A DNA stretch of 34,078 nucleotides from Glomus cerebriforme (GCA_003550305.1 QKYT01000379.1:20902-54979), one strand, 5' to 3'; shown: positions 1 through 11,429, counted from the stretch's first letter. A program made the numbers and translations. The notes: generated from the letters alone by a model not told the origin.

Positions 1-782
1 TTAAGTCTATAAAGTTAAATATATATTTTTAAATTAAACTTCACGTGTAAATCTGATCAATCAAGTGAAGCATTTTGAATTGCTAGGTGACAAATAATTT
101 AATCATTTAACCATATTAATTCAATGTATTTTGGGAAATAATGGGATCACGAAACAATTATAAATTATNTAATTNATAAGAAAATAAATCTTGTTATTGC
201 AGATACANTANTTTCAAAAAATTTATTTAAGAAATGATATAATTCTTCCTCACAATTTTGAAAAATACATAAGTAAAAAACAAAATAACAAGTTGAACTC
301 NTATGTAATAGTTTTTAATAAAATAATGGAGAAAACCATCGCCAACATCGTTCTAAAATCTCTGAACTAAATAAAAGTATTATTTTATTAGAGTTTATAT
401 TACACGTAGTAGTAAATTAATATACAGCATAACTAAACAAGTTTAGACATTATAGGTTAACGATATTTATTTTTTTTTCTATTGTTGCAACTTATCTTTA
501 ATCTTTCATTTGATAATTTATCTTCGTTGTAAAAATTGCTATGTTTACTGTATACAGTATATAGAACATAAATCTTTAAAAAAAAATTTTAGGGATAAAT
601 TATATATATTTACCTCTTTTTTTTTTGTAAATTGCCATCATTTCATAATCAAATTTAACGCTTTTATCTTCAATTTAATTTTTTAAAGATTAATTTATTG
701 AATCAAATAAATATAAAATAATTAGCCATTACAATTTAAACATCTAATTAACAAACTATATAATTAATTAGTCTTTATCTAT
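1..782. other. AT-rich intergenic stretch with N bases
   Basis: No coding frame is supported here. The stretch holds several single N bases (169, 175, 208, 211, 301), so sequence quality is low. A perfect 14-bp palindrome, TACTGTATACAGTA, lies at 546-559; it joins both orientations of a 7-mer that recurs across the window. Confidence 0.6.
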
Positions 783-2625
783 GATAAAAGTCTCAATTTC
801 TTAATAGTATATACCGTATCTGTATTTAATTTTTTTTTCATAATAGCCCTTTCTATTATTAACCTTCAAACATTGATGATTCATAGACAATGAATCTTGA
901 CCAAAATTAAATCCATTATTTTTATGAACTAATATAGCAAAACTATTATTTACTACTCGACTGATTTTCATGTTTTGTGTATCATTGGTTTTCAAATGAA
1001 AAAATAAAGTTATCTGATTAAATATAAAAATGTAAACCTTTGTCAATACGCAAAATATTTCTCACCATTCTTAAGTAATCCAGACAAAATTTTTAGTGGA
1101 TATAGTTTTATTGGATTGTTGAACTTTAATTAAAACTAAACTTGCTACTTGACCATTACATTTATCCTTAAATGATTCATTGTTAATTCCATTACGACTA
1201 TCACGATAAATAAGTTTAAAATTGTAAGTTGAATCATTCATAGTATGAAAATCTTTTCTATCAATCCAATTAGTAATTATATTTATAAGTTTTGGTTTGA
1301 TAATATTTGATTCTTCTAGATTGTGAAGTTATAGTTCTTAATGAAGTATGAAATCCAATTTTCCCATAAATATGATCAGGAATAATATTCTTGTAAGGTT
1401 GAACCTTATCAAAAAAAATCAGCAGGAGATACAGTATTTTCACAAATTGAATTAGAGGAATGAATTGATTCAAAGTTTTCCTTAATTCTTTATAATTCTC
1501 GTTGTTCCATTTAGTTCTATCACTATTCTCACTTCCCAAACCAGGAGTTTGTTCTATACCCCATTTAATCAGACAATCTCAAGCAACAACTTGTTCCATC
1601 GGCAAGTCATCACGTCTAAGTAAGTTACAGAGAGTACCTTTATCTAGGGTAATAAATGATTATTGGTCTACACAAATGGACCAAAGACAATAATCTCAGC
1701 TTCTTATATCTTGCAAATTTATTAAGAACGAAACCAGAATTTTGTTGAACCCAAGTTTGTTGTTGTTTAATTAAATATTCTTGTAAATTTTCTACTAATT
1801 CTTCAAGAAGTTCAGTCCAAGAATATCTTCACATGGTTGTTTTGTCAAACCGTGTAAATATATCTTAATAATAAAGAAATTATAAAATTTAAAATTNAAA
1901 TCAGCAGGAGATACAGTATTTTCACAAATTGAATTAGAGGAATGAATTGATTCAAAGTTTTCCTTAATTCTTTATAATTCTCGTTGTTCCATTTAGTTCT
2001 ATCACTATTCTCACTTCCCAAACCAGGAGTTTGTTCTATACCCCATTTAATCAGNCAATCNCAAGCAACAACTTGTTCCATCGGCAAGTNATCANGNCTA
2101 AGTAAGTTACAGAGAGTACCTTTATCTAGGGTAATAAATGATTATTGGTCTACACAAATGGACCAAAGACAATAATCTCAGCTTCTTATATCTTGCAAAT
2201 TTATTAAGAACGAAACCAGAATTTTGTTGAACCCAAGTTTGTTGTTGTTTAATTAAATATTCTTGTAAATTTTCTACTAATTCTTCAAGAAGTTCAGTCC
2301 AAGAATATCTTCACATGGTTGTTTTGTCAAACCGTGTAAATATATCTTAATAATAAAGAAATTATAAAATTTAAAATTATAACTTGAATAATTTTAATAT
2401 TTAAAATTAAATTATAACTTTAACACAATTTCAAAAACTTTTTGTATAATATTTGGTTTATCAAACATAATTATATTATTTTTTGTAATCCATTTATTCG
2501 AGAACGCACAACTGAATGTGAACGAAATTCTTTACATTTGATTTTTGAATAACATTGAAATCATCGAAATCATTTAATATTAAAGAAAGATCTTTTGAAA
2601 GATTGGAATGAAAAATTAATGTCAT
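783..2625 (-). pseudogene. Decayed BTB-BACK-TLDc gene
   Basis: This is a broken relative of the intact BTB-TLDc gene at 11430-12926, and homologous segments follow one another in the same order. The ATG at 2625 opens a BTB N-terminus that begins MTLIFHSNLSKDL as in the intact copy. It has lost blocks in the BTB core and runs into stops. The BACK-like part (about 1415-2350) carries an in-frame TGA where the intact protein has Trp in its TWDYLIKWG segment. The TLDc part (about 800-1410) keeps islands such as MKISRVVNNS and GFNFGQDSLSM but has several frame breaks. The last recognisable homology is near 783. The exon 2 segment appears twice (1416-1896 and 1898-2378), which inflates its length. 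In the intact family this would be a BTB substrate adaptor for Cullin-3 ubiquitin ligases, fused to a TLDc domain. No functional product is expected from this copy. Confidence 0.85.
1416..2378. repeat. 481-bp exact tandem duplication split by one N
   Basis: Positions 1416-1896 and 1898-2378 match base for base (offset 482), apart from five N calls in the second copy (2055, 2061, 2090, 2095, 2097). A single N at 1897 separates the copies. Exact identity inside a decayed pseudogene, plus an N at the joint, suggests that two overlapping contig ends were placed side by side rather than merged. A recent real duplication is the alternative. Confidence 0.9.
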
Positions 2626-4320
2626 TTTTGTTAAAAAGAAAAAAAAGAATTTTCATTTCAAAGTTGTTTTAAATTAGGTTATCTAAATTAATAAACAACC
2701 AATCCAGATATGATTTTTTTCATGTGATAATTTGTCCATATTATTTCTAGTTTCTACGCCATCTGCACTATACGGAGGATATAGAGAGAATTAATCGTTT
2801 AAATTACAGTATATCGTTTAAAAGATCAGAATGGATTGTTGAGATAAAAAAGAATAAAAAAAAAATGTCAAGTTTCGTAAAGAAACTTAACATTTTAGTA
2901 GAAGAGTGGTTTATTCGGAGTACAGTATATTACAACTTTACAAACAAAAATATGTTTATTACATTCGACTTACATGTTAAAACGTATTGAAATTATTCAT
3001 TATTTAATTATCTGAATAAAAAAATTATTGTGAAAAATTAAAAATGTAGCCATGTTTTAAATAAAGAACAAACCCATTATTTACGGAGTTTATATATTTT
3101 GCTAATTGGCTTAGCTAAACGTACTTTCTTCCTTTTTAAAAAATTTCTCAAAATACAATATCTTCAAATAATGTTTTGATTGATGATAAAAATTTCTTAA
3201 AAGCAAAAATAAAGAATTATACTAAATATGAAAATATTTTAATAAATCGGACAAGATTTTTTTAATTTAAATGAAAAAGATCTTAAAATAATTTTAATAT
3301 TGATGGAAAATCATTAAAGAAAATGAAATTGGGTTTCAAATTTAATTGGATTTTTCTATGAATAAGATATAAGTGATATTAACATTATTGATAAAAATAA
3401 ATTATTTATTATCGATTGATCAAGGTAATAAAAATAAAAAATTATCTTCTACGTATCGAATGCTTAATATAATTATACCAAAACAAAACAAAATATTTTT
3501 CATTATTTGTGCATATAAAAATTCCATGTATTAAAGTAGTCTTCGAACAACTTATTTTCATAGTAAATAATGATATAATAAAAACTTTAAATTGCTATAT
3601 CTTTAATAATTTTTTAATTAGAACATAGGCTCTTTAGAAAATTGCATTTTCCATTAGAATTGAGACAAATTACTTGCATTATTTTAATAAATTCCAAAGA
3701 TTAATTGATTTTACAATAAACCAGTATTTCATTTTTTTTCACATGAAAATAAAAGAGAAATAAAATTAAATATTTTATTTTTATNTTTTAATAAATTCCA
3801 AAGATTAATTGATTTTACAATAAACCAGTATTTCATTTTTTTTCACATGAAAATAAAAGAGAAATAAAATTAAATATTTTATTTTTATAATTTTTATTAG
3901 TATTTAGAATAATGTTTTTATACTTATTAGATTTAAAGTTATTCATGAGAATTGTACATGGATCTCTCGCTCAAATCATGAAAATTGATAATATCAACAT
4001 TATCCAGATTATTACTGTACAAGCGAAATTTTCTTGTTTATTAGAATAACATCTTTGATTTTATCATCATTTCAAAGTAGTATGGCCTATTAAGATGTGA
4101 TTATATACCAATATTCGTTCAATCTTGTATTCTGGTAATTTTTTTTTCATCTATATAAATAAATTATGCTATAATTGTTTTGGTGATTAGAAAATGATTA
4201 TAGAGTAGTATGAGTTATCCATTAGATTATCAAGACGAAAAAATTTACAATTATTTATTTATTAAAAAAAAAATATTCTTTTATACATTTAATAAAATAA
4301 AATTACAAAAAAAAATAATA
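2626..4320. other. AT-rich intergenic stretch, no gene seen
   Basis: No frame with coding character or paralogy was found on either strand. The only clear structure is the 103-bp exact repeat at 3682-3888, listed separately. Copies of the TACAGTA/TACTGTA 7-mer occur near 2807, 2922 and 4013. Confidence 0.5.
3682..3888. repeat. 103-bp exact tandem duplication split by one N
   Basis: Positions 3682-3784 and 3786-3888 are identical, and a single N sits at 3785. This is the same pattern as the 481-bp duplication upstream, so an uncollapsed contig overlap is the simplest explanation. Confidence 0.88.
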
Positions 4321-5190
4321 CTACCTCTTTTGTATCATTTGGTTATATTTTTTCTTATATTTCTTATTATCCTTTCTATTATCCTTTCTAATTATCCTTT
4401 CTAATTTATTTCTATTATTATTGTTTGTTTTTGTTGATTTATTCATATATTTTATTTTTTATATCATTATTCCTTTTCTATTTTTACTACTTTATTACAT
4501 CTTTTATTCCCATCTTTTATTCCCAACCTTTTTCACAATAAGTGATTGGCATCTTTTTTCTAAGCCAGTATACCTTTCTTTATTTGTTTATATGTATTTT
4601 TTTTCAAATTGTTTTGTTGATCTCCCTTTTTTGACTCGTCTTCTTTTTGGAAATTTCTATTGATTTCTTCTTTATCTGTTACCCATTTCTTTTATTATTC
4701 TTTTAAAGTCCAACAATTTATTATATTTCTTATTATCCTTTTTAATCAGATAGCAAATATTTTCTCTTGCTTTTAACTTATTTGTCATTTTTCTTTAATT
4801 TTCTTTAATTTTCTTATATTCCACTTTCTCTTTCTACATTTTCTGTTATCTTGAGCTCATCATCACTTATTTTACCTATATTTATTTTATTCTAATCTTT
4901 TTTAGGTTTAATTTTCCGCACTGAAATGGGTTAATTATCTTGAATATTTCTCTCTCACTTCCAATACTAAAGGATCAGAACATCTTTGAGATCCAGATTA
5001 TCTCAGCAATTCTACATCTTTTTTCAATACTTGACTTTTCACTCATATGTCTTTCTTAAAGTTGTTGCATATTTCTTATTTCATCTTGAAGTAGTATTTC
5101 TTCTTTTTTTTCTTTTAACTTTTTTTTTGCTGTTTGTTAATATCTCCTCATCACTGATCTCATTATTCTTCAATATTGCTTCATAAATAT
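4321..5190. other. Polypyrimidine-rich tract
   Basis: The plus strand is strongly C+T biased over roughly 870 bases and contains short iterations of TATCCTTTCT around 4366-4405. Open frames across it are rich in Phe, Leu, Ile and Ser simply because of this bias. They show no paralogy, so they are not annotated as genes. A similar but shorter pyrimidine tract lies at 29640-30210. Confidence 0.55.
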
Positions 5191-5230
5191 AAATATTAGG
5201 AAATGAAAAAGAGAATTCTATTCTAAACCA

Positions 5231-5460
5231 AACCGCAGATAGGAGATATTCGACTATCTAACCGGTCTTTCCTTGCCTGATACGAAGAAGACTTCTATAT
5301 ACAGTATAAGGAAGAGAAGAGGAAGTTTAAAGGAATTTAAAAAGAAATTAAACCAGCTCAGATAGGAGATACCTGGCTGGACCTTCCTTGCCTGATACGA
5401 GGAAGACCTCTATATACAGTATAAGGAAAGATAAAAGAAGGAGTTTAAAGGGGTAGTTTA
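5231..5460. repeat. Two-unit imperfect tandem repeat
   Basis: Two diverged units share three ordered blocks. CAGATAGGAGATA occurs at 5236 and 5359. CCTTGCCTGATACGA occurs at 5271 and 5386. CTATATACAGTATAAGGA occurs at 5295 and 5410. The last two blocks are offset by 115 bases and the first by 123, so the first unit has a small insertion. TTCCTT and AAGGAA ends within each unit could pair. Each unit contains TACAGTA. The origin is unknown; it could be a dispersed repeat family or a remnant of a non-autonomous element. Confidence 0.75.
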
Positions 5461-5857
5461 TTTTTAAGAGGGTTATAGAAAGAATAAAATTATTAAGAGA
5501 AAAGTGTAGAGTTCAAAGGGAGAAAATTCAGTGAATCTAGGTTTTTAAATTTAGAGAAAAAATTTTTTTTTTAAAAAAATGGTAGGTATTTATAAATTTT
5601 TTTTTTTTTTATATTTTGTAAAATTTACAAAGGATATGTCATAATATATTTTTATTATTAATTATGCAATGTACAGTACTACTTAATTTAGATTCATTTT
5701 TAATCATGGGCTAATGGGCTAGCCAAGTAAAGTATAATGGTACATATGAATCACAATTTATATTTTTTACGCATTGCATATTAGATCATAATTTCTTTTT
5801 TGGTCTATAATTAGGTAATATTAGTATCATTTCACATGAATATCAGAACTAGTCATA
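5461..5857. other. Intergenic, no gene seen
   Basis: AT-rich sequence with long T and A runs at 5569-5610. Near 5707-5726 the string ATGGGCTA is repeated and forms a short GGCTA/TAGCC inverted repeat. Nothing further can be supported. Confidence 0.4.
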
Positions 5858-6225
5858 ATGAAATTTTATTATATAGTAGAAGTCAAACATATTATTCTAT
5901 TACATAACAACGTTGTGCTACTATTATTGATCGCGAGTGCGACTGAAAGATTTTTTTATTAAATAAAATTTACTTAGTAACTAAAAATAATATCGTAGGA
6001 ATTTTTGAAATTAAAGAAAATACAGTTATACAAATTAAATTAAATGTGGCACTCACGTGCATGGTAAAAGATGTGCATCAAGCAGACATTTACAGAAAAC
6101 TTTGCTCACAATTCTGTCCTAAAAAGTATCATGAGGATTTTATTTGTAAATGGTGGATCGATAGTCAAGAAAATAAAAAATGTTATTTGACTTGTGATAA
6201 TATCAAAATACCGGGGAGGTATTAG
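5858..6225 (+). CDS. Candidate small Cys-rich secreted protein, frame interrupted
   Basis: The ATG at 5858 opens a frame whose first 30 residues end in a hydrophobic run (VVLLLLIASA), like a signal peptide. It stops after 34 codons at the TAA that follows a run of seven T (about 5950-5958). A second frame, one base off, is open from 5947 to the TAG at 6223-6225 (93 codons including the stop). It contains a Cys pattern C-x3-C-x9-C-x13-C-x3-C in its last 40 residues and a WW pair. The two frames join if one T is missing from the homopolymer, giving about 123 residues. They also join through a roughly 40-nt intron ending at TTTACTTAG. An open stretch this long is uncommon in DNA this AT-rich. 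The family is not recognised. It could be a real small secreted protein with a sequencing error, or a decayed gene fragment. Confidence 0.3.
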
Positions 6226-6682
6226 AATCAAATTCTGAGAATACAGTCCTAAATCAGTCTATCCTTTGGAGTTACGCTCTTAAGTTAGTATAGCAGTAAA
6301 GGCGTGAAAATATAATTATATAGAATGTTAGTTACTTTATTTCATATACAGTATTGCAGGAGGCAACATTTATTGCACAATATGTAACTATGATCAATTT
6401 TCTTAAAAAATGATTTGCAAATATAAAAAAATTATTTTATTTGTTATAAATAATTCAATCCTAATTCTAATACATTAAACAGATTTATCGATCTAAGCTA
6501 ATTTAGTATATTTTATCATATATAGTTTCGCACAATATTAGTATTTTCTTTAAAAATCTAAATAACCTCTTGGTATATCTTATCAATATGTTTACTACAA
6601 ATTCATATGCATCAAAGCCAAACAAGCTATTCAAATACATTAAAATATTCACTTTCCTGAAAGTTAAAAATTAAGATGAGCA
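6226..6682. other. Intergenic, no gene seen
   Basis: No coding character on either strand. It contains TACAGTA near 6350 and is otherwise plain AT-rich sequence downstream of the minus-strand coiled-coil gene. Confidence 0.4.
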
Positions 6683-7327
6683 TCATCTACTAATTGCCTT
6701 ATAGGCCTTTTTCAATGGAGGTTTGTATATCTTTAAATTATCAGGAACCAGTTCAGTATCAAGTTTCATCTCTGCTTCTCTTGAATTTTGATTGTTTTTA
6801 CGAAATAAATATTACTTGTATCTCTCACTTCTAATAATAACTTAATGTCAGCAAGATTCAATCCAATATCTGTATCTTCTTTTAATAAGTTCATTAAGTG
6901 TTCAACACAATCAGATTCCTCCTTTGTCAATGGCTCATTATGATTCAATAATGAAGACCCATTTCCACATCATGTCAGTTATCTATACCTCCTAGTTTTT
7001 TATTAATGCTTGTATAAATGTTTTTGCCCAATCCCGATAACCACTAAAAAATTTCATATAATTTACTTGATCTTTCAACCTGTTCAGTTCCTGCTCTAAC
7101 TCATCTATACGGTTAGAGAGACTGTCCACTATCTTATAAATATCCTTCAGTTTTCTTTCTAAATTTCCTAAGCTTTTTAAACATTCATTCATATTTCTGT
7201 CACCGGTATATCCTGCAATTTCTTCTATAAGATTAGAAGTTTCTTCATTTAAGACTTCAATCCTCTCCTTAAATACATTCTGCATTTGGCTAGTACTTGG
7301 AGCTTTCATGGACATGGTCATGGTCAT
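6683..7327 (-). CDS. Coiled-coil protein, three exons, unknown function
   Basis: Proposed exons, in transcript order, are 7327-7067, 6933-6816 and 6771-6683, giving about 155 aa. Exon 1 starts with a Met-rich MTMTMSMK and then a heptad-like coiled coil at about residues 50-87 (LERKLKDIY, RIDELEQELNRLKDQ). Intron 1 (133 nt) runs from GTAAAT to AATGAG and is in phase 0. Intron 2 (44 nt) runs from GTAATA to AAGCAG. Joining these keeps one frame to a basic, Lys-rich C-terminus (KPPLKKAYKAISR). Without removal of intron 1, exon 1 reads on to a TAG at residue 112 through a protein-like tail (GYRDWAKTF), so an alternative ending is possible. The intron 1 acceptor is the least certain part; two other in-phase AGs follow within 15 bases. 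The family is not recognised, and a scaffold or oligomerising role is only a guess from the coiled coil. Confidence 0.55.
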
Positions 7328-8124
7328 GGAATAGTATATATCTGATAAATTTAGAATTTACAGTGGCAGGAAATTATCTTTAAGTTTATTTATAAAAAAC
7401 GGAAGATTATATACTTTCTGAATACATCATGACTTGCATAAACTTTTGGTGGCTTGTAGATTAATAAGATTAATAAGCATAGTAAAAAAAGTAATTTATC
7501 AGTACATGAAAAAAATGATTAATATAGTTTCATTAGATTTGTGAGATTGATTCTCAGTGGTATTTATTAATATTACAGGTCATACGATTGTCCATATTTG
7601 ACTAATCAGTGTAGCTTTTTTAAATTAATAAAGCGCAGTAACATTAGTTATAACTTTTCTTAAGCCATTTTATTATTTTCTCTGAGCCTAAACGTTATGG
7701 ACTTCGCTTAAAAGAAACTGACATATCGCAGTTCGAAAGAAGTATTGACAAAAAAATTATTGAAGTATGGATGAGACATTTTGCAATTAAGGTATGAATG
7801 AAATATATTTTTTGGAAATTTGCAGGGAAGCGACTTGGGGAGGGGATTGCAAAGCTTACCTGTTACGTCTATTTTTTGTTCAGAAATTTCGAGGACTTTA
7901 TTAAGCAGAGAACATAAACTTTTGGTAGGTTTTACTTAGATCAATACTGTTAATTTATTTCTGACTCTGCATGTTCTACGCATTACCATTTTATTTTATC
8001 CAGAATATTGATATTGGGGACAAATGAAGTCGGATTAGAATTAATGTGATATTGTGTTAGTATATAGATAGCTTAGATGAACGAAGGCATTGGTATAGTG
8101 ACATAATTTTAGACAAATACAACT
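7328..8124. other. Intergenic with short coding-like plus-strand segments
   Basis: Two adjacent plus-strand open segments look protein-like: about 7636-7791 (containing RYGLRLKETDISQFERS and ending at AAG|GTATGA) and 7826-7936 (containing SDLGRGLQSLPVTS, stop TAG). They are in phase if a 34-nt GT-AG stretch between them is removed, which is shorter than the other introns here. No ATG was found. This may be a relic of a gene or transposon, and no family was recognised. The remainder shows nothing. Confidence 0.25.
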
Positions 8125-8620
8125 ACTGTAGACTACTTAGTAAAAAAAAAAGTTATACTCATGGCCCGGGCTCGCATCAATAGAAAATAAATGTTTGTTG
8201 TTTTTCATTAAATTCATCTGCTTCAACAAATTGTTTATAAATTCACTTTCATAAATTATGTATTGCAAACCACCATCGACTAAATTTTTCACATAAATAT
8301 TCTGTAGTTGGTCTTTTTGACGGATCTGCATCTATACATTGTTTAAATAAATCATTTATTATTGAGGGACTTTAAATCTAAAACTTGGTCTAAGATTTTT
8401 ATTATAAAAACTCTTCATGAAGCATATCGTAATAAGGAGGTAATCCAGTAAATATTTCATACATAATAATTCCAAAGCTATAAACATCACTTTCTTGTGT
8501 ATAAATTTTTCCTCTTAAAACTTCAAGAGCTACATATGGCAATACTCCATAAACATTTTTCTTGTTTAATATAAAGCATGACGATTCAGACGATATATTA
8601 TTTAAAAGCAAATTTTCCAA
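8125..8620 (-). pseudogene. Protein kinase pseudogene, C-terminal half
   Basis: This is a fragment of the same kinase family as the intact gene at 32432-34025. One frame gives the activation-segment end and subdomains VIII-IX (VYGVLPYVALEVLRG, ESDVYSFGIIMYEIFTG, LPPYYD), in which the usual APE has become ALE. After a small deletion and two stops, other frames give the C-lobe end (CIDADPSKRPTTEY) and then a tail like QFVEADEFN, which matches QIKEADEIN of the intact kinase. The glycine loop, catalytic Lys, HRD and DFG regions are all missing upstream of about 8620, so it is truncated as well as frameshifted. It cannot encode an active kinase. Confidence 0.85.
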
Positions 8621-9405
8621 TTAATCTATTGTTGTTGTATATGTTCACATACTATAGATACATTCTTTTATCCAATTCGAAAAGAAAATATTAAAGACGC
8701 CAAATTTAATTTAAACTACACTTGATACAAGAAACCTACATTCTTTTATCTTTATACATAAAAGTACTACGTTTACGATATTTTATTTTAGTAATTAATA
8801 GGGTTATGTAAATAATATAAATTATATGATCAAAAAACAGGAAATTCAATTATTTATTTCTTTGTGATAATATTTTATTAATGATAATGATAATAAAGTT
8901 ATTGATTATTATAGTACATTTTCTTAATTAATAATTCTTAATTAAAGTTAATTGTATCAGTGAAAGCGATCATATGATCAAAAACAAAATATATGAATGT
9001 TTTTAGTGGTAAATAGGTAATTATTTTTTATTAGTATGAAGAAATTTAAGATCAATTAACTTTTTGTGGATAATAATTTTATAATCAGAACGTTAAAAAA
9101 ATGTTGGCTCAAAAGATCGTAGTTTTTCTTTCTTACTAATGAATTTTTAATTTTTATGATAAAAACATATCCTTCTGCTTCAATTAATTTCTATACTGTG
9201 TAGTCATCGCATATTTTTTTTTATCAACCATTAATATAAATTAATTCGTGAACTCATTTCAAGTTTCAATTATTAAAAACAAAGACAAACCTAATTAAAA
9301 TATATCAATATTTATAATAATAAAAGATATATTACGAAATCCTTTTGTTTGATTACTAATCTCCCATTCATTCCTATAGAATTATTAATGTATAAGTTTA
9401 ATATT
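8621..9405. other. AT-rich intergenic stretch, no gene seen
   Basis: No continuation of the kinase relic and no other coding frame was identified. The sequence is dominated by A/T runs, with a few short direct repeats such as ATATGATCAAAAA near 8824 and 8971. Confidence 0.45.
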
Positions 9406-9727
9406 TATATATGTTGTGACACGCGTCAGATGTTGACTTTGAGCAGTTCGATCTAAGTAAACTTTTTTATTATTAATTAAACTGCCTTTAATTTTATAAG
9501 TAAACTTGCGCAGCATAATGAATTACATATATTCTGAAATTTTCATATAAATATAATTAATAAAGAGTGTTATATTGCATATTCAGTATTAATGTATTTG
9601 GTTGATTAAGCAAAAATATTTATCACATTTATAAATGTATAATTCTAAAATTTCAATCCAATCAGATTCATGGTTGTGTAAATACCGACATCTGACGCAA
9701 ATCGTCATCTGACGCACAACATATATA
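9406..9727. mobile_element. Candidate MITE-like inverted-repeat element
   Basis: The left end reads TATATATGTTGTG (9406-9418), followed by GCGTCAGATG (9423-9432). The right end is the inverse, CATCTGACGC (9706-9715) joined to CACAACATATATA (9715-9727), so the ends are imperfect terminal inverted repeats with a 4-base insertion on the left. A second copy of CATCTGACGC sits at 9689-9698, next to the right end. The interior of about 270 bp is AT-rich and non-coding, as expected for a non-autonomous DNA transposon. No clear target-site duplication can be picked out in the AT-rich flanks. Confidence 0.5.
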
Positions 9728-11429
9728 TTTATAAGAAAAATTGCCTTATCTTTTTTCCAAGATATCTTTCAATGTGAGTTCATATTCATTAAAAAAAGTA
9801 ACATGATCTGGAAGAAGTAAACGAATCCGATGGAGACGTAAATATCTTTAATATTCATTTTGAGAAAGCATTTTTTTTTTTGTTTTTAGGAAATGATCTA
9901 TGAGAAATTAGAATTTTTTATATTTATGACTAGAATAATTTATTGGCGCAACACTAACAGACAACTTTTATATATCATCATATTGATTATGTAACAAATA
10001 GAATAAGGATGAATAAGATGATCCTACATTTTATTAAATTTTAAATCATATTAAAGAATTAATATTATTTCGTATACGAGTATTTTAAAAGTATCTTTCA
10101 TAAATAAAAAATTAAATTATCTGATAAAAAAAATGAAACATCGTGTAAAAGATTATTTCCAATTGAGTTATCTAATAGAACTATATGTACAAATATTTTG
10201 CTTGTTTCATTTATTTAAGTGATTTATTGATCTCGTCATGACCACTATGAATCTATGATAAACAATTTTAATATATCTGTTTAGATAAATTTATTTCACC
10301 ATGTCAAACCTACAAGTAATTCTGCTAATTATTTGAAACAAAGTGTGAAATCTAATAGTCTTATCAATTGTCCAAATTCCAAAAGTCAAAATGATGATTA
10401 AATAATTTTCTATAATGTTTTTTTAAAAATTAAATAAATATTAATATGTATATAATAAAATAATTATTGATTTATTCAAAAGGTTACTTTGATTTTGTAT
10501 GACATCATAATTTAATACGGCAATTTGTAAAACTTAACGTAATAGGATAAATTTATATAGTTAGACCTACGAATGTTAAACAATATTTTTTTTAACTAAT
10601 TATTGAAAAATTCTTTTGTGAATGGGAAATTTCCTGATATAACAAAGAACACTAAAATCCTAAAATGTTATTATCTGTATCAAAGTTACTAAATATCATT
10701 AAATAATAAAAAATTTTTAAACTACAATATTTTTCATTACCATACTTTTTATTTATATTGTTTTGATATAATTTTGATGATCCTTGCAAATTTTTTTTTT
10801 ACTTCGTATACTAACCAATAACATGTTAAATGTCATATTAATCAAATGACTCCTTTGCAAGAATTATGAACGGGTTCAAATCCACAAAATCCAGTACCAT
10901 AGTTATGAAATAAATGCGTGCATAAAAATTGTACAGATTATTAATATATGATCATTGATCAAAGGGCGAAAAATCTGAAGAATAAAGACAGTGTAGTACG
11001 GTACAGTTTACTGTTATTCACTGAATCATACATAAATCTTGTAGCGTTCAATAAACATTTTAAATTATGATGATATACAAAGTTAAATCAATAATCCAAG
11101 TATACATTTATTCATTTTTAGCAAATTAAAGATTATTTCTTAAAGGCTTGTTTAATTTTATAATTGTACGGTTAGAATTCAAAAATTAGTAACCAGATAT
11201 AATAAAATGATGTTGAGATGCTGACCCATTGAAAGACTCATATAATTACTCTTAATGAAGAAATTCATAAAATGTGAAAAGACTTAATTTTAATATACCT
11301 GATGATTGTAAGTTTATTTGATGTAATTAATTTTGATTTATAAATTCTCATAAAAAAGGTAAAGGAAATAATTGCATTATACTTTTGGAAATATTAATTT
11401 AATTAATTTATTATATAGTTAAAATGACT
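9728..11429. other. AT-rich intergenic stretch, no gene seen
   Basis: No coding frame or paralogous fragment was found. A GGGTTCAAATCC string at about 10873 resembles a Pol III B box, but its flanks do not pair into a tRNA T-arm. A TACGGTACAGTTTACTG cluster lies near 10997. Confidence 0.45.

Noticed and set aside
801..1046. Short minus-strand open frame as an independent gene
   Set aside because: It is the TLDc end of the broken BTB-TLDc copy, not a separate gene.
1502..2175. Two identical 63-codon plus-strand frames
   Set aside because: They are antisense to the BTB-TLDc pseudogene and identical only because the segment is duplicated.
4210..5186. Three hydrophobic plus-strand open frames that look like membrane proteins
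   Set aside because: They follow from C+T bias, which yields Phe, Leu, Ser and Ile in any frame. No paralogy or start context supports them.
10868..10890. tRNA T-arm or Pol III B-box candidate (GGGTTCAAATCC)
   Set aside because: Only two stem pairs form around the loop, and no D-arm, anticodon arm or acceptor stem was found.
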